A stretch of DNA of 64,000 nucleotides from Pacificoceanicola sp049803835 (lineage in GTDB: Bacteria > Pseudomonadota > Alphaproteobacteria > Rhodobacterales > Rhodobacteraceae). Of this stretch, positions 45,205-54,322 are shown piece by piece. Each line of letters starts with the position of its first letter. Within the stretch, counting starts at the first letter, position 1. The notes under the pieces are model-generated. The model saw nothing but the letters and a program-made list of their open reading frames with translations, had not been told where the DNA came from and searched no databases. The position numbers and the translations under genes are program-made. The DNA lies in NCBI RefSeq assembly GCF_049803835.1, contig NZ_JBNAGK010000020.1, positions 5,654 through 69,653 on the forward strand. The letters are read 5' to 3'.

Positions 45205-47154
45205 TCAGAGCGCGTCGAAATCCAGCCCGTTCTTCACCAGCCGCCCCCACTCCGGATGCGGCGTCCAGAAGGCCGTGTCCGGGTGGCCCAGACGCTCCAT
45301 CTGGCGCATCACGCCGAACAGGCCGCGCAGGCTCACCGCCTTCATCACGCCGCCCTGCTCGCGCGGAAGGTTCAGCGCGTGGATGCTGACCACGTCAAGG
45401 TCCGAGGCCCGTACCGCGCGGCCCTCGGCCAGCAGGTGCAGCCCCTCGTTCGCCATGGCCCCGAGGATCAGCGTCCGGATGTTCTCCGGCGGCCTGCCCC
45501 GGGGCGGGCGCTGCGCGTCGAACAGCGTCAGAACCGACTCAGAGGGCACCGGCGTGCCGTCCTTCCAGTCGTAAAAACCGCCGCCCTCCGCCGCGCCCAT
45601 GCGGCCCGCTTCGACCAGTGCCCGGCACCAGTTGACCCCGCTGACGAGGTCGATCCGCGCCAGATCGACGAGACTGCGACGGTCGCGGGCGGCAAGGACG
45701 CCTTGCGGCATGCCCCAGTCCAGCAACGCCGCGTCGATGGCGTAGGGGCTGCATCCAAGGTCGATCAACGCATCCGCAGCGCGGTTCATCGCCGTGTTCA
45801 GCCGCCCGGCCAGCGTGTCGCGGTCAGAGACCACGCGAACCGGCAGCTTGCCCAGCCGCTGCGCCACCTGTGCGGCGCGAAGCACCGCCGCGCGACTTGC
45901 GTCCGGGCCCTGCAGCACCTCCACGAGCCGCGCCCGATGCGCAGGCGGCACGAAGCGCAGGCCCACGCCCTGCACCGCGTCGGTATAGGCCGGGAGCCTG
46001 AGTGCGCCCTCCGGCCAGGGCAGGTCGTCGTAGCCGCGCTCGGTGATCAGCACCGCACCGGGTCCCGCCTGCGCCGCCGCATCCTTGCAAGTCGCCAGCG
46101 ACAGCCCTGCACAGAGCGCCTCCACCGCCGCGGTATCTCGCGCCCCCGTCGCCAGCAGCGCCCGCATCCTGCCCTGTGCCGTCTCCAGCGCCTGCCCGTC
46201 ACGCGCCGCCCAGATCACCGCCAGCCCCTGCATGAGTGCCCGCGCCACGAGCTGCACGGCAAGCCCCCCGGAGCCGAGAACGGCGATAGCCTGCACCTCG
46301 GGACCGGCATCGGGTGCGCCCTGTGCGGCGCGGCGCTCGGCGAGGTAGACATGGCGCAAGGCACGCGCCCGGTCAGACGCGAGACAGTCGTTGAAGATTT
46401 CCGCCTCCAGCGCACAGCCCGCCTCGAAAGGCAGCAGAGCGGCGGCTTCGACCAGCATCACGATCTGCGCCTGCAGACTGTCTCGGTCCCCGCTCAGCGC
46501 CGCGCGGGCCTCGGCAATGGCGGCGTGGAAGGCAGCCGGATCGCTCGCCCCGGCCACGTTCTCGCCCAGCCGGCGGGGTCCGGTGCCACCCATGCGCAGC
46601 GTGTCGCAGAAGTCCAGCGCCGCCTGCCGCACGTCGCCCTCGGTGCGCAGATCGGTCAGCCGTGCCCCCGCCGCCTCGCCCGCGCCGATCACCCGTCCGC
46701 TGCCAAGCATGTCGAGTGCCTGTGCCGCGCCCACGAGACGCGGCAGCCGCTGCGAGCCGCCCCCCGCCGGTGGCAAGCCAAGGTGGATTTCCGGCAGGCC
46801 GAAGCGCGTGCCCGCATGCGCCACCCGGTAATGCGCCGCCAGCGCCAGTTCCAGACCGCCACCGAAGACGGTGCCGTTCAGCGCGGCCACCACCGGCTTT
46901 TCCGAGTATTCGACCCGGTCACAGAGGTCGCGCAGGAAAGGCTCCTGCAGGCCTCGGTCGTATTCGGTGACGTCGGTCCCGGCCGGAAAGGTCCCGCCTG
47001 CCCCGATCAGCACGATGGCGTCGGCGGCGTCATCTTCCTCGGCGCGGTCGATCGCTTCCATCAGCGCGGCGCGCACCGCGCGGGTCAGCCCGTTCAGCGG
47101 CGGCTGCGCCACCTCCAGAACCGCCACCTGCCGTTCGATCCTGTACCCGACCAT
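45205..47154 (-). CDS. Enoyl-CoA hydratase/3-hydroxyacyl-CoA dehydrogenase (FadB/FadJ-like)
   Basis: 649 residues. The crotonase domain (1 to about 180) has NGTVFGGGLELALAAHYRVA and LPEIHLGLPPAGGGSQRLPRLVG, with both catalytic glutamates. The dehydrogenase domain begins at AIAVLGSGGLAVQLVARALM (NAD loop) and has the catalytic-type FVPPAHRARLVEV. Both C-terminal HCDH repeats follow. It acts in beta-oxidation. The PPAGGGSQ loop replaces the more usual PGAGGTQ, and the NAD loop is slightly unusual, so substrate range may be special. GGGGGGAGGG upstream of ATG 47154 sets the start. Confidence 0.88.
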   Translation of the reverse strand: MVGYRIERQVAVLEVAQPPLNGLTRAVRAALMEAIDRAEEDDAADAIVLIGAGGTFPAGTDVTEYDRGLQEPFLRDLCDRVEYSEKPVVAALNGTVFGGGLELALAAHYRVAHAGTRFGLPEIHLGLPPAGGGSQRLPRLVGAAQALDMLGSGRVIGAGEAAGARLTDLRTEGDVRQAALDFCDTLRMGGTGPRRLGENVAGASDPAAFHAAIAEARAALSGDRDSLQAQIVMLVEAAALLPFEAGCALEAEIFNDCLASDRARALRHVYLAERRAAQGAPDAGPEVQAIAVLGSGGLAVQLVARALMQGLAVIWAARDGQALETAQGRMRALLATGARDTAAVEALCAGLSLATCKDAAAQAGPGAVLITERGYDDLPWPEGALRLPAYTDAVQGVGLRFVPPAHRARLVEVLQGPDASRAAVLRAAQVAQRLGKLPVRVVSDRDTLAGRLNTAMNRAADALIDLGCSPYAIDAALLDWGMPQGVLAARDRRSLVDLARIDLVSGVNWCRALVEAGRMGAAEGGGFYDWKDGTPVPSESVLTLFDAQRPPRGRPPENIRTLILGAMANEGLHLLAEGRAVRASDLDVVSIHALNLPREQGGVMKAVSLRGLFGVMRQMERLGHPDTAFWTPHPEWGRLVKNGLDFDAL

Positions 47155-47328
47155 GCTGCCCTCCCCCCGGCCCGGCATCGCTGCCGCGCCGGTCTTTCGC
47201 GATTTTTACCGCGCCTTTGAAACGCTTTGCGCGCAATTAAAGGCGCAAGGCCGGGGCAAGACAAGCGCCGCCCCGCCGATTGGGTGAACAGGCGGGACGG
47301 GCGTGGCAGGAAGGACTCGCAAAGATCC

Positions 47329-47541
47329 CTACAGGGGCATGTTGTCGAACTGGTTCTCGACCTCTTCGTCGATCCGCCCCGCGAGGCGGTCACGCGCCCA
47401 GTGCGGCACCGCCACGCCCCGCGCGTCGAGCGTCATCACTGCCTCCTCCAGGTGGTCGAGATGGGCCTCGTGCGCCGCGCCGTGGCTGGTGTCGAGGTCA
47501 TGCCGCAGCGTTTCGAGCCGTTCGAGCAGTTTTTCCGTCAT
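47329..47541 (-). CDS. Small hypothetical protein, His/Glu-rich helix
   Basis: 70 residues, soluble and predicted helical (MTEKLLERLETLRHDLDTSH, HEAHLDHLEEAVMTLDARGV), with a C-terminal HWARDRLAGRIDEEVE. GGGAGACG precedes the ATG at 47541. It lies 64 bases after the DksA-like gene on the same strand and may share its transcript. No family recognised. Confidence 0.6.
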   Translation of the reverse strand: MTEKLLERLETLRHDLDTSHGAAHEAHLDHLEEAVMTLDARGVAVPHWARDRLAGRIDEEVENQFDNMPL

Positions 47542-47605
47542 TGTTCGTCTCCCGTGACCAGATGTTGCCGTCGTCTTGAATAGTCCCGTGCCGCCGCGCC
47601 GCCGG

Positions 47606-47935
47606 TCAGGCCGCACGTTCGCCCGAGGCGCAGGCGCGGCATTGTACCGCGTAGGGCACCGCCTCCAGACGGGCGTCCGAGATCGTCTCGCCACACGTCT
47701 GGCAATAACCGTACTCGCCTTTTGCGAGCAGGTCCAAAGCGTGCCTGATCTGCGCCGCCTCGGCCTGGCCTTGTTCGCCGAGCGCTTCGAGCATCTCCTC
47801 GTCCTCGCGCTCCACGGCCATCTCTTCCCAATCCTTGGAGTGCTCCTTCAGCAGGGCCTCCTCGATCTCCGTCAGGCGCGCGCCAAGCTCGCGCAACCGC
47901 TGCAAAAGACGCAATTTATTCTTGTGGTGCGACAT
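47606..47935 (-). CDS. DksA/TraR-family zinc-finger protein
   Basis: 109 residues. An N-terminal coiled coil (LRLLQRLRELGARLTEIEEALL) is followed by acidic turns (EREDEEMLEALG) and a C4 zinc finger: Cys78-x2-Cys81 and Cys99-x2-Cys102 (GYCQTCGETI, QCRAC). Members bind the RNA-polymerase secondary channel. It is shorter than canonical DksA (about 150) and resembles stress-linked DksA-like proteins. Divergent from the persulfide cluster, with an FNR-type dyad between them. Confidence 0.88.
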   Translation of the reverse strand: MSHHKNKLRLLQRLRELGARLTEIEEALLKEHSKDWEEMAVEREDEEMLEALGEQGQAEAAQIRHALDLLAKGEYGYCQTCGETISDARLEAVPYAVQCRACASGERAA

Positions 47936-48002
47936 TGAAACCTCCCGCGCTGACCGCTCCTGCCGAGCACGACAACGCTAGCTTAAACATCCTGTGACTA
48001 CC

Positions 48003-48016
48003 TTGACCGAGGTCAA
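48003..48016. promoter_or_regulatory. Candidate FNR/DNR-type operator
   Basis: TTGACCGAGGTCAA is a perfect dyad of the form TTGAC-N4-GTCAA, matching the FNR/FnrL/DNR half-site scheme (TTGAT/C-N4-A/GTCAA). It lies 68 bases before the DksA-like start and 73 before the persulfide dioxygenase start, so it could serve either. Confidence 0.5.
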
Positions 48017-48035
48017 TCCGTCGAAGGGACTTGAA

Positions 48036-48059
48036 ACATATTCATTTATGTGTATATGT
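48036..48059. promoter_or_regulatory. AT-rich imperfect palindrome upstream of the persulfide dioxygenase
   Basis: ACATAT (48036-48041) and ATATGT (48054-48059) are inverted arms around a 12-base core, 30 bases before the ATG. Sulfide-responsive ArsR-type repressors (BigR, SqrR) bind AT-rich palindromes in this position; no ArsR gene is present in the window. Confidence 0.35.
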
Positions 48060-48088
48060 CTCGCCAACCAGCATAGGGAACCGAACAG

Positions 48089-48952
48089 ATGAAACCGGAA
48101 GTCACATCCTTCTTCGACGATGCCACCAACACCATCTCCTACGTGGTGCGCGATCCGAACGGGTCGGCCTGTGCCATCGTCGATTCGGTGCTGGACTTCG
48201 ATTATGCCTCGGGCCGCACCGACACCCGCTCCGCGGATGCCATCATCGCCTTCGTCAAGGAAAAAGGCTACGAATGCCAGTGGCTTCTGGAAACCCACGT
48301 CCATGCCGACCACCTCTCCGCCGCGCCCTACCTGCAGGACGCACTCGGCGGCAAGATCGGTATCGGCGACCGCATCACGATCGTGCAGGACACGTTCGGG
48401 AAGGTCTTCAACGAGGGCACGGAGTTCCAGCGCGACGGCTCGCAGTTCGACCAGCTCTTCGTCGAGGGCGACAGCGTGCACATCGGCCAGATGCGTGTCG
48501 ACGTGCTTCACACCCCCGGCCATACACCGGCCTGCCTGACCTACGTCATCGGCGATGCCGCTTTCGTGGGCGATACGCTCTTCATGCCGGACTTCGGCAC
48601 CGCACGCTGCGACTTCCCGGGCGGCTCGTCCGAGACGCTCTATGATTCGGTGCAGAAGATCCTCGCCCTGCCGGACGAGACCCGCATCTTCGTCGGTCAC
48701 GACTACAAGGCTCCGGGCCGCGATACCTACGCTTGGGAAACCACGGTGGGCGAGCAGAAGGTGGCCAACGTGCATGTCGGCGCGGGCAAGTCCAAGGAGG
48801 AGTTCGTCACCATGCGCGACACCCGCGACGCGACGCTCGCCATGCCGAAACTGATCATCCCGTCGCTGCAGGTGAACATGCGTGCCGGACAGATGCCGGA
48901 GCCGGACGAGAAGGGCGACGTCTTTCTCAAGGTGCCGGTGAACAAGCTCTGA
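48089..48952 (+). CDS. Persulfide dioxygenase-like MBL-fold hydrolase
   Basis: 287 residues. Metallo-beta-lactamase fold with ETHVHADHLSAAP (His70, His72, Asp74, His75), HTPGHTPACL, FVGDTLFMPDFGTARCDFPGG and FVGHDYKAPGR. The DFGTARCDFPGG segment is typical of ETHE1/Blh persulfide dioxygenases, which oxidise glutathione persulfide to sulfite. First of a four-gene sulfur cluster with two YeeE membrane proteins and DUF442, as in the bigR operons of rhizobia and Xylella. Confidence 0.88.
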   Translation: MKPEVTSFFDDATNTISYVVRDPNGSACAIVDSVLDFDYASGRTDTRSADAIIAFVKEKGYECQWLLETHVHADHLSAAPYLQDALGGKIGIGDRITIVQDTFGKVFNEGTEFQRDGSQFDQLFVEGDSVHIGQMRVDVLHTPGHTPACLTYVIGDAAFVGDTLFMPDFGTARCDFPGGSSETLYDSVQKILALPDETRIFVGHDYKAPGRDTYAWETTVGEQKVANVHVGAGKSKEEFVTMRDTRDATLAMPKLIIPSLQVNMRAGQMPEPDEKGDVFLKVPVNKL

Positions 48953-49069
48953 GTTTTTTGAGGGCCGCCAGTCCCGCTGCCGCTGCGGCGGTTGGAGGAT
49001 GGCGGTCCGATTTGCGAAACACGCTCCGCCGCGACCGGGGCCATACGACAGGACCAAAAGGAAACGCAC

Positions 49070-49495
49070 ATGCCAATTGACTGGATCTGGGGGCTGATCG
49101 GCGGCTTGCTGATCGGCACCGGCGGCGCTGTGTATCTGCTCGGCAACGGGAAGATCATGGGCGCCTCCGGCATCATCGGCGGGCTGGTGGACGGCTCGGG
49201 CGCAAGCACGAAATGGGAGCGGATCGTCTTTCTGATCGGCGTTGCCCTGCTGCCCGTGATCCTGATGCCGTTCTACCGCACCGTCGACACGCATATCACC
49301 GACAACTACGTCATTCTCGCCACGGCGGGGATGCTGGTGGGCGTCGGCACCCGTCTCGCCAATGGCTGCACCTCCGGGCACGGGGTCTGCGGCATGTCGC
49401 GGCTCTCGGTGCGCGGCTTCGTGGCCACCGGGGCCTATATCGTCGCGGGCGGCGTCGGTGTCGTCCTGTTCCGCCATATCCTGGGAGTGATCTGA
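49070..49495 (+). CDS. YeeE/YedE-family membrane protein
   Basis: 141 residues with four membrane helices. The signature RLANGCTSGHGVCGMSRLS holds Cys100 in the channel position used for thiosulfate or sulfur transport. It represents one half of the full-length YeeE fold. AAGGAAA precedes ATG 49070; the longer frame reaches into the spacer. One base separates it from the other half. Confidence 0.9.
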   Translation: MPIDWIWGLIGGLLIGTGGAVYLLGNGKIMGASGIIGGLVDGSGASTKWERIVFLIGVALLPVILMPFYRTVDTHITDNYVILATAGMLVGVGTRLANGCTSGHGVCGMSRLSVRGFVATGAYIVAGGVGVVLFRHILGVI

Positions 49496-49496
49496 C

Positions 49497-49934
49497 ATGC
49501 TGCAACTTGTGATTGCCTTTGTCTCCGGCGGGTTGTTCGGCGCGGGACTCTTCATCTCCGGCATGACCGACACCGCGAAGGTGCAGGGCTGGCTCGACGT
49601 GTTCGGAGCCTGGGACCCGACGCTGGCCTTCGTGATGGGCGGGGCGATGATCCCCATGGCCATCGCATGGCTGGTCGCGCGGCGCCGGACGATGTCGCTC
49701 TCCGGCAACCCGATGCCACCGAAGCCCTCGAAGGAGATCGACTCCAAGCTGATCCTCGGCTCGATCCTCTTTGGCGCGGGCTGGGGTCTCGTCGGGCTGT
49801 GCCCGGGGCCGTCGATCGCCTCGCTGAGCTACGGCGGGCCGGGCCTCTACGTCTTCCTCGCCGCGATGATCACCGGCATGTGGCTCTCTCCCCGCGTGCG
49901 CGCGCGTCTGGACAGGGCGGTGCCCGCGGAATAA
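49497..49934 (+). CDS. DUF6691/YeeE-family membrane protein
   Basis: 145 residues, four membrane helices, with GAGLFISGMTDTAKVQGWLD and the second YeeE signature GLVGLCPGPSIASL (Cys102). It is the complementary half of the transporter formed with the preceding gene, and both probably import or export reduced sulfur compounds. It starts one base after the previous stop. Confidence 0.9.
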   Translation: MLQLVIAFVSGGLFGAGLFISGMTDTAKVQGWLDVFGAWDPTLAFVMGGAMIPMAIAWLVARRRTMSLSGNPMPPKPSKEIDSKLILGSILFGAGWGLVGLCPGPSIASLSYGGPGLYVFLAAMITGMWLSPRVRARLDRAVPAE

Positions 49935-49944
49935 GGCTTGCGCC

Positions 49945-50376
49945 ATGAACCCGCGTCAGATCACCCCCCGCTATCATGTCAGCCCGCAAATCGCGCCTGA
50001 CGATCTGCCCGCTGCCAAGGCGGCGGGCTTCACCCGCATCATCTGCAACCGACCCGACGCGGAAAATCCGCCGGAGTGGCAGGCAGAGGCCATGGCCGCC
50101 GCGGCAGAGGCCGCAGGGCTGGAATTCCACGTCCTGCCCCTGACCCACCAGACGATGACTCCGCAGAACGTCGCGCTGCAGCGGTCGCTCTATGAAGAGG
50201 CGAGCGGGCCGGTGCTGGCCTATTGCGCCTCCGGCACCCGCTGCACCGTCGTCTGGGCACTCGGCATGGCCGGGGAGATGCCGGTGGACGACATCCTGAC
50301 CACCGCCGCGGAAGCGGGCTATGACCTCTCCGGCCTGCGGCCGACGTTGGAGGCCATCGCCGCGCAGCGCGGCTGA
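49945..50376 (+). CDS. TIGR01244/DUF442 family sulfur transferase-phosphatase
   Basis: 143 residues. A dual-specificity-phosphatase-like fold with the active-site loop AYCASGTRC (Cys94, Arg99, CX4R). The same domain is fused to the persulfide dioxygenase in the Blh proteins of other bacteria, so here the two activities are encoded by separate genes of one operon. Ends two bases from the convergent FliM/FliN-like gene. Confidence 0.88.
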   Translation: MNPRQITPRYHVSPQIAPDDLPAAKAAGFTRIICNRPDAENPPEWQAEAMAAAAEAAGLEFHVLPLTHQTMTPQNVALQRSLYEEASGPVLAYCASGTRCTVVWALGMAGEMPVDDILTTAAEAGYDLSGLRPTLEAIAAQRG

Positions 50377-50378
50377 GG

Positions 50379-51560
50379 TCACTCCTCGAAGTCGAACTCC
50401 ACAGGGGCGGAAGCGAAATCGCCGAGGGCGGGCAGGTCGCTGTCGCCCTCTGCCCCCTCCGGGCTGAAATCGAAGTCACCGGCCTCCGCCGCGAAGTCGA
50501 AGTCCGCCGCCTCCGATGCGAAGTCCATGGCCGGCAGATCCGGCAGGTCCTCGGTCAGGTCGGCGTCGGAACCGCTCTGGTCCAACCCGCCAAAGCCGCC
50601 CGCCAACGCCGGGAGCGCCGACTCTTTCTCCGCCTTGCCGAATCCCTCCGGCTGCTCCGCCGGTTTGCCGCCCGGTGACACCACGCCCGCCTGCACCGGC
50701 ATGCTGAGTCGCACCGCCCGCATGCCGTTGAGCTGGCCAAGCCGCCCGGTGACCACGGTGCGCCCCTTGCCCGCGGTCAGCAACACCTTGTCCAAGGCAT
50801 CCTGCGGCAACGGCACGAGATCGCCGGGCTTGAGCGCCTGCGCCTTGTTCAACGGCAACCGCAGCCGGGCGAGAATCGCATCGAGGCGCGCGGGCACGCG
50901 GCTGAACACCTCCTCATGCGGCCCGGGGCCCATGGCGACCGCCTCCTCCGCGCCGCGCTTCGGCTTCGGGCGTTCCGGCAGGATGAAGGACACCATGCCG
51001 CGCCGCCGTCCGAGTGCGAGGTCGATCTCAACGCGGAAGGCGCGGTAGCTGGCGGCGTCGAGCAGCAGGCTGGCGCTGCGCGCGTCCTCCAGCATGGCGC
51101 CGAAACGAAACCCTTCGATCTGCGGCACCAGCGGGTGATCCCCGAGGTTGCTGGCAAAGCGTTCCATCGTGCCGTCGATCATCGGCGCCATCAGCGCCGC
51201 ATCCGTGGGCGTGAAGACGCGCTCCGGATCCACCGGCATCTGGGTCACCTGCTGAATGGTCTGCACCTCGACCAGTGCGGTGACGACTTCCCGGTCCATC
51301 ACGACAAGCCCGAGTGCGCCGTCCGGACCGTCGACCAGGATCAGCATGTGGGCCGGATTCAGCCCGTCGACCACGCCGTCCTGGTCGAGCGTTTCGATAT
51401 TGACGCTCTGGGTGACGAGCGCGAGGTCCCAGTTGACGTCGGCCGTGCGCGACAACGCACGGCGCAGCGCCTTGGCCGGCGACATGCCGCGCGCCTCGAA
51501 CGCGCGTTGCGCCGCCAGTGCCTTCTGGCCAAGCACGTCCTGTTGTGCGCCGTCAGCCAT
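50379..51560 (-). CDS. FliM/FliN-family flagellar motor switch-like protein
   Basis: 393 residues. The middle part resembles the FliM core (VDGPDGALGLVVMDREVVTALVE and VFTPTDAALMAPMIDGTME). A C-terminal SpoA/FliN-like domain lies around 235-310 (LRLPLNKAQALKPGDLVPLP, GRLGQLNGMRAVRLS). The last 80 residues are an acidic repeat-like tail (DFASEAADFDFAAEAGDFDF). It lacks the N-terminal CheY-binding peptide of standard FliM. Probably a C-ring component of the roseobacter-type flagellum, encoded away from other flagellar genes. Confidence 0.8.
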   Translation of the reverse strand: MADGAQQDVLGQKALAAQRAFEARGMSPAKALRRALSRTADVNWDLALVTQSVNIETLDQDGVVDGLNPAHMLILVDGPDGALGLVVMDREVVTALVEVQTIQQVTQMPVDPERVFTPTDAALMAPMIDGTMERFASNLGDHPLVPQIEGFRFGAMLEDARSASLLLDAASYRAFRVEIDLALGRRRGMVSFILPERPKPKRGAEEAVAMGPGPHEEVFSRVPARLDAILARLRLPLNKAQALKPGDLVPLPQDALDKVLLTAGKGRTVVTGRLGQLNGMRAVRLSMPVQAGVVSPGGKPAEQPEGFGKAEKESALPALAGGFGGLDQSGSDADLTEDLPDLPAMDFASEAADFDFAAEAGDFDFSPEGAEGDSDLPALGDFASAPVEFDFEE

Positions 51561-51643
51561 TTACGAATTCGCCCATCACGTCCTCTTCATCCAGGTCCGG
51601 TTATGGATGGATTTGGTTACCAAGCGCTTTAAGAGCGATGAAT

Positions 51644-54322
51644 TTATTGCGCGGCGAGCGCCTGTTCTCCGGGCAGCACCAGGCGAAAGGCCCCGCCGCC
51701 CTGCCCCGGCAGATAGGAGATGTCCCCGCCCAGCCGTGCCATGATCTGGCGACAGATCGCGAGGCCCAGCCCCGCGCCCCCGGCCTCACGGTGGCTGACC
51801 CGGGCGAACTTTTCGAAGATCACGTCCTGCTGGTCCGGCGCGACCCCCGAGCCGTTGTCGATGAAATCGACCACGGTGCGCCCCTCGCGGTGCCCGACAC
51901 GGATCTCCAGCACCGGCCTCGGCGCGTCGCAGTACTTGCGGGCATTGGCGATGAGGTTGATGCAGACCTGCGCGAGACGGTCGATGTCCGTGTACAGCCA
52001 GAACGCCTCCGAGGCCTGGTCGCGGCGGATGGTCAGCCCCGGCTCGCCCTGAGTCGCCGCCGCCACCGCGCGGTCGAGCAGTTCCGACAGTTGCGCACGC
52101 CGCAGGTTCAGGCTCACCTGCCCGTTTTCCAGCACCGACAGGTCCAGCAGGTCGTCGAGCAGCCGCGTCAGGCGCACCGCCTCGTCGTGAATGATCGAGG
52201 AATACCGCACACGGTCTTCCGCCGCGATCCCCTCGGCATCGCGCAGGATTTCCGAGAAGGCGCGAATCGAGGTCATGGGCGTGCGCAACTCGTGGCTGAT
52301 CTGGCTGAGGAAGGCATCTTTCTGGACCGACAGCCGGGTCAGCTTGTCGTTGGCTTCGCGCAGCTGCCGGGCGGTGCGGGTCAGTTCCTCGGATTGCGCC
52401 TCCAGCCGCGCGGAATATTCCATCATCTGCGCGGTCTCGTCGGCCACGGCCATAAGGTCCTGCACGGAAACGCTGACGCCGCCGACGATCTGGGCGATCA
52501 TGGCGTGGGCCGTGGCCGCGCCGACCGACCCCGACAGCTCGCGTTCCAGCACTTCGAGGAATTCCGGCGTCGGCTCTGGCAGGAAGCCGGTAAGGCCCTG
52601 CCGCCGGGTCTCGCGCAGGAACAGCGTCTGCGCCTCCGGTGCACCTAGGATGCGCTGCGCCATGACCATCAGGTCCTCGGATTGCGCCGCACCGCTGGCC
52701 CAGGTCCGCGTGCGGCTGGCCGCGCGTCCGATGTTGACGAACTGTGCGCCTTGCAGCCGCTCCATCGGCGAGGGGAAGCTGAACAGCGAGGCCGCGAAGA
52801 AGGCGACGGTGTTTAGCGACAGCGACCAGAACACCGCGTGCAGAAGCGGGTCCATGCCTTCGATTCCGAACAGCGCCCGGGGCCGCAGCCAGCCGATGCC
52901 GAGCGGGCCGTTCTCGAAGAGCGTGGCGGGCAGGATGGTGCCGGGGCCGAAACTGGGCAGGTAGAGCGTGTAGACCCAGACCGCGAAACCGACGGTCAGA
53001 CCCGCCAGCGCACCGTTGCGCGTCGCCCCGCGCCAGAAGATGCCGCCGAGCATGGCGGGCAGCACCTGCGCGACCCCGGTGAAGGAGATCAGGCCGATGA
53101 CCGAGAGCGCCTCGCCCCCGCCGGAGAGCGAGTAATAGAGATAGCCGAGCGCCAGTACCCCGGCGATGGACAGGCGCCGCGAGAGCAGGACCACGTTGCG
53201 CACATCGCCGGAGACGCTGGCGCCGCCGGTGCGGAAGCGCAGCCAGAGCGGCATGACGATGTGGTTGGAAACCATGGTCGAGAGCGCGATGGCGGCCACG
53301 ATGACCATGGAGGTGGCGGAGCTGAAACCGCCGAGAAAGGAGAGCATGGCAAGCCCACCTTGCCCCTGCGAGAGCGGCACGGTGAGGACGAAGAGATCCG
53401 GGTTGGAGCCCTCGGGCAGCACGTCGAGCCCGACCACGGCGATCGGGATGATGAACAGGCTCATCAGCATCAGGTACAGCGGGAAGGCCCAGGCGGCCAT
53501 GCGCAGCTGGTTGTCGTTGTCGTTCTCCACCACCATGACCTGGAACATGCGCGGCAGGCAGAGCAACGCCGCGGCGGAGAGCAGCATCAGCCCGGCCCAG
53601 CGGCCCTCGTTGATCTGCCACTGGCCGAGTGAGGACGCGTCGATCCGGTCGAGCGTCGGCCCGATCCCGCCGGAAATGCCCCAGACGACAAAGGCCCCGA
53701 CAGCGAGCAGCGCAGCAAGCTTGACGATGGCCTCCACCGCGATGGCCATGACCACACCGTGGTGGCGTTCGTTGGCGTCGAGGTTCCGCGTGCCGAAGAT
53801 CACGGTGAAGATGGCCAGGCCCACGGCGACCCAGAACGCCGTCGAAGGCGAGTCGTCCGAGGGGCCGGACTGCAAGTCGGCGAAGACGTCCACGGCCAGG
53901 GTAACAGACTGGAGTTGCAGGGCGATATAGGGCGTGGTGCCGATCACTGCGAGCAGGGTGACGCCAACGCCGAGCAGGTTCGACTTGCCGTAGCGGGAGG
54001 AAATGAGGTCGGCGACGGAGGTGATGCGCTGGCTGCGACCGATGCGGACGAGCTTGCGCAGAACCCACCACCAGCCGACCATCACGAGGCTCGGCCCGAG
54101 GTAGATGGTCAGGTATTCGAACCCGTCCCGCGCCGCCGCGCCCACCGCTCCGTAGAAGGTCCAGGCGGTGCAGTAGATCGAGAGCGACAGCGTGTAGATG
54201 ATCGGCGCCGACAGCCACGCCCCCCGGCCACGTTGCGCCGCGCGTTCGGCGACGAAGGCGACCGCAAAGAGCATCAAGACATAGGCCAGCGAGATTGCGG
54301 CGAGCGAATTGAGCGCGGTCAT
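51644..54322 (-). CDS. CbrA-like hybrid: sodium/solute symporter fused to histidine kinase
   Basis: 892 residues. Residues 1 to about 500 form an SLC5/SSS-type transporter with about 13 helices (SSRYGKSNLLGVGVTLLAV, FSSATSMVIVAAIALSTMVS). A linker and coiled coil follow (LEAQSEELTRTARQLREAND), then HisKA with FLSQISHELRTPMTS (His677) and HATPase_c (NLIANARKYC, GGAGLGLAI). Such proteins couple substrate transport or sensing to phosphorylation. The start at 54322 overlaps the small membrane protein by four bases. The cognate regulator is likely the CheY-like protein upstream. Confidence 0.93.
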   Translation of the reverse strand: MTALNSLAAISLAYVLMLFAVAFVAERAAQRGRGAWLSAPIIYTLSLSIYCTAWTFYGAVGAAARDGFEYLTIYLGPSLVMVGWWWVLRKLVRIGRSQRITSVADLISSRYGKSNLLGVGVTLLAVIGTTPYIALQLQSVTLAVDVFADLQSGPSDDSPSTAFWVAVGLAIFTVIFGTRNLDANERHHGVVMAIAVEAIVKLAALLAVGAFVVWGISGGIGPTLDRIDASSLGQWQINEGRWAGLMLLSAAALLCLPRMFQVMVVENDNDNQLRMAAWAFPLYLMLMSLFIIPIAVVGLDVLPEGSNPDLFVLTVPLSQGQGGLAMLSFLGGFSSATSMVIVAAIALSTMVSNHIVMPLWLRFRTGGASVSGDVRNVVLLSRRLSIAGVLALGYLYYSLSGGGEALSVIGLISFTGVAQVLPAMLGGIFWRGATRNGALAGLTVGFAVWVYTLYLPSFGPGTILPATLFENGPLGIGWLRPRALFGIEGMDPLLHAVFWSLSLNTVAFFAASLFSFPSPMERLQGAQFVNIGRAASRTRTWASGAAQSEDLMVMAQRILGAPEAQTLFLRETRRQGLTGFLPEPTPEFLEVLERELSGSVGAATAHAMIAQIVGGVSVSVQDLMAVADETAQMMEYSARLEAQSEELTRTARQLREANDKLTRLSVQKDAFLSQISHELRTPMTSIRAFSEILRDAEGIAAEDRVRYSSIIHDEAVRLTRLLDDLLDLSVLENGQVSLNLRRAQLSELLDRAVAAATQGEPGLTIRRDQASEAFWLYTDIDRLAQVCINLIANARKYCDAPRPVLEIRVGHREGRTVVDFIDNGSGVAPDQQDVIFEKFARVSHREAGGAGLGLAICRQIMARLGGDISYLPGQGGGAFRLVLPGEQALAAQ

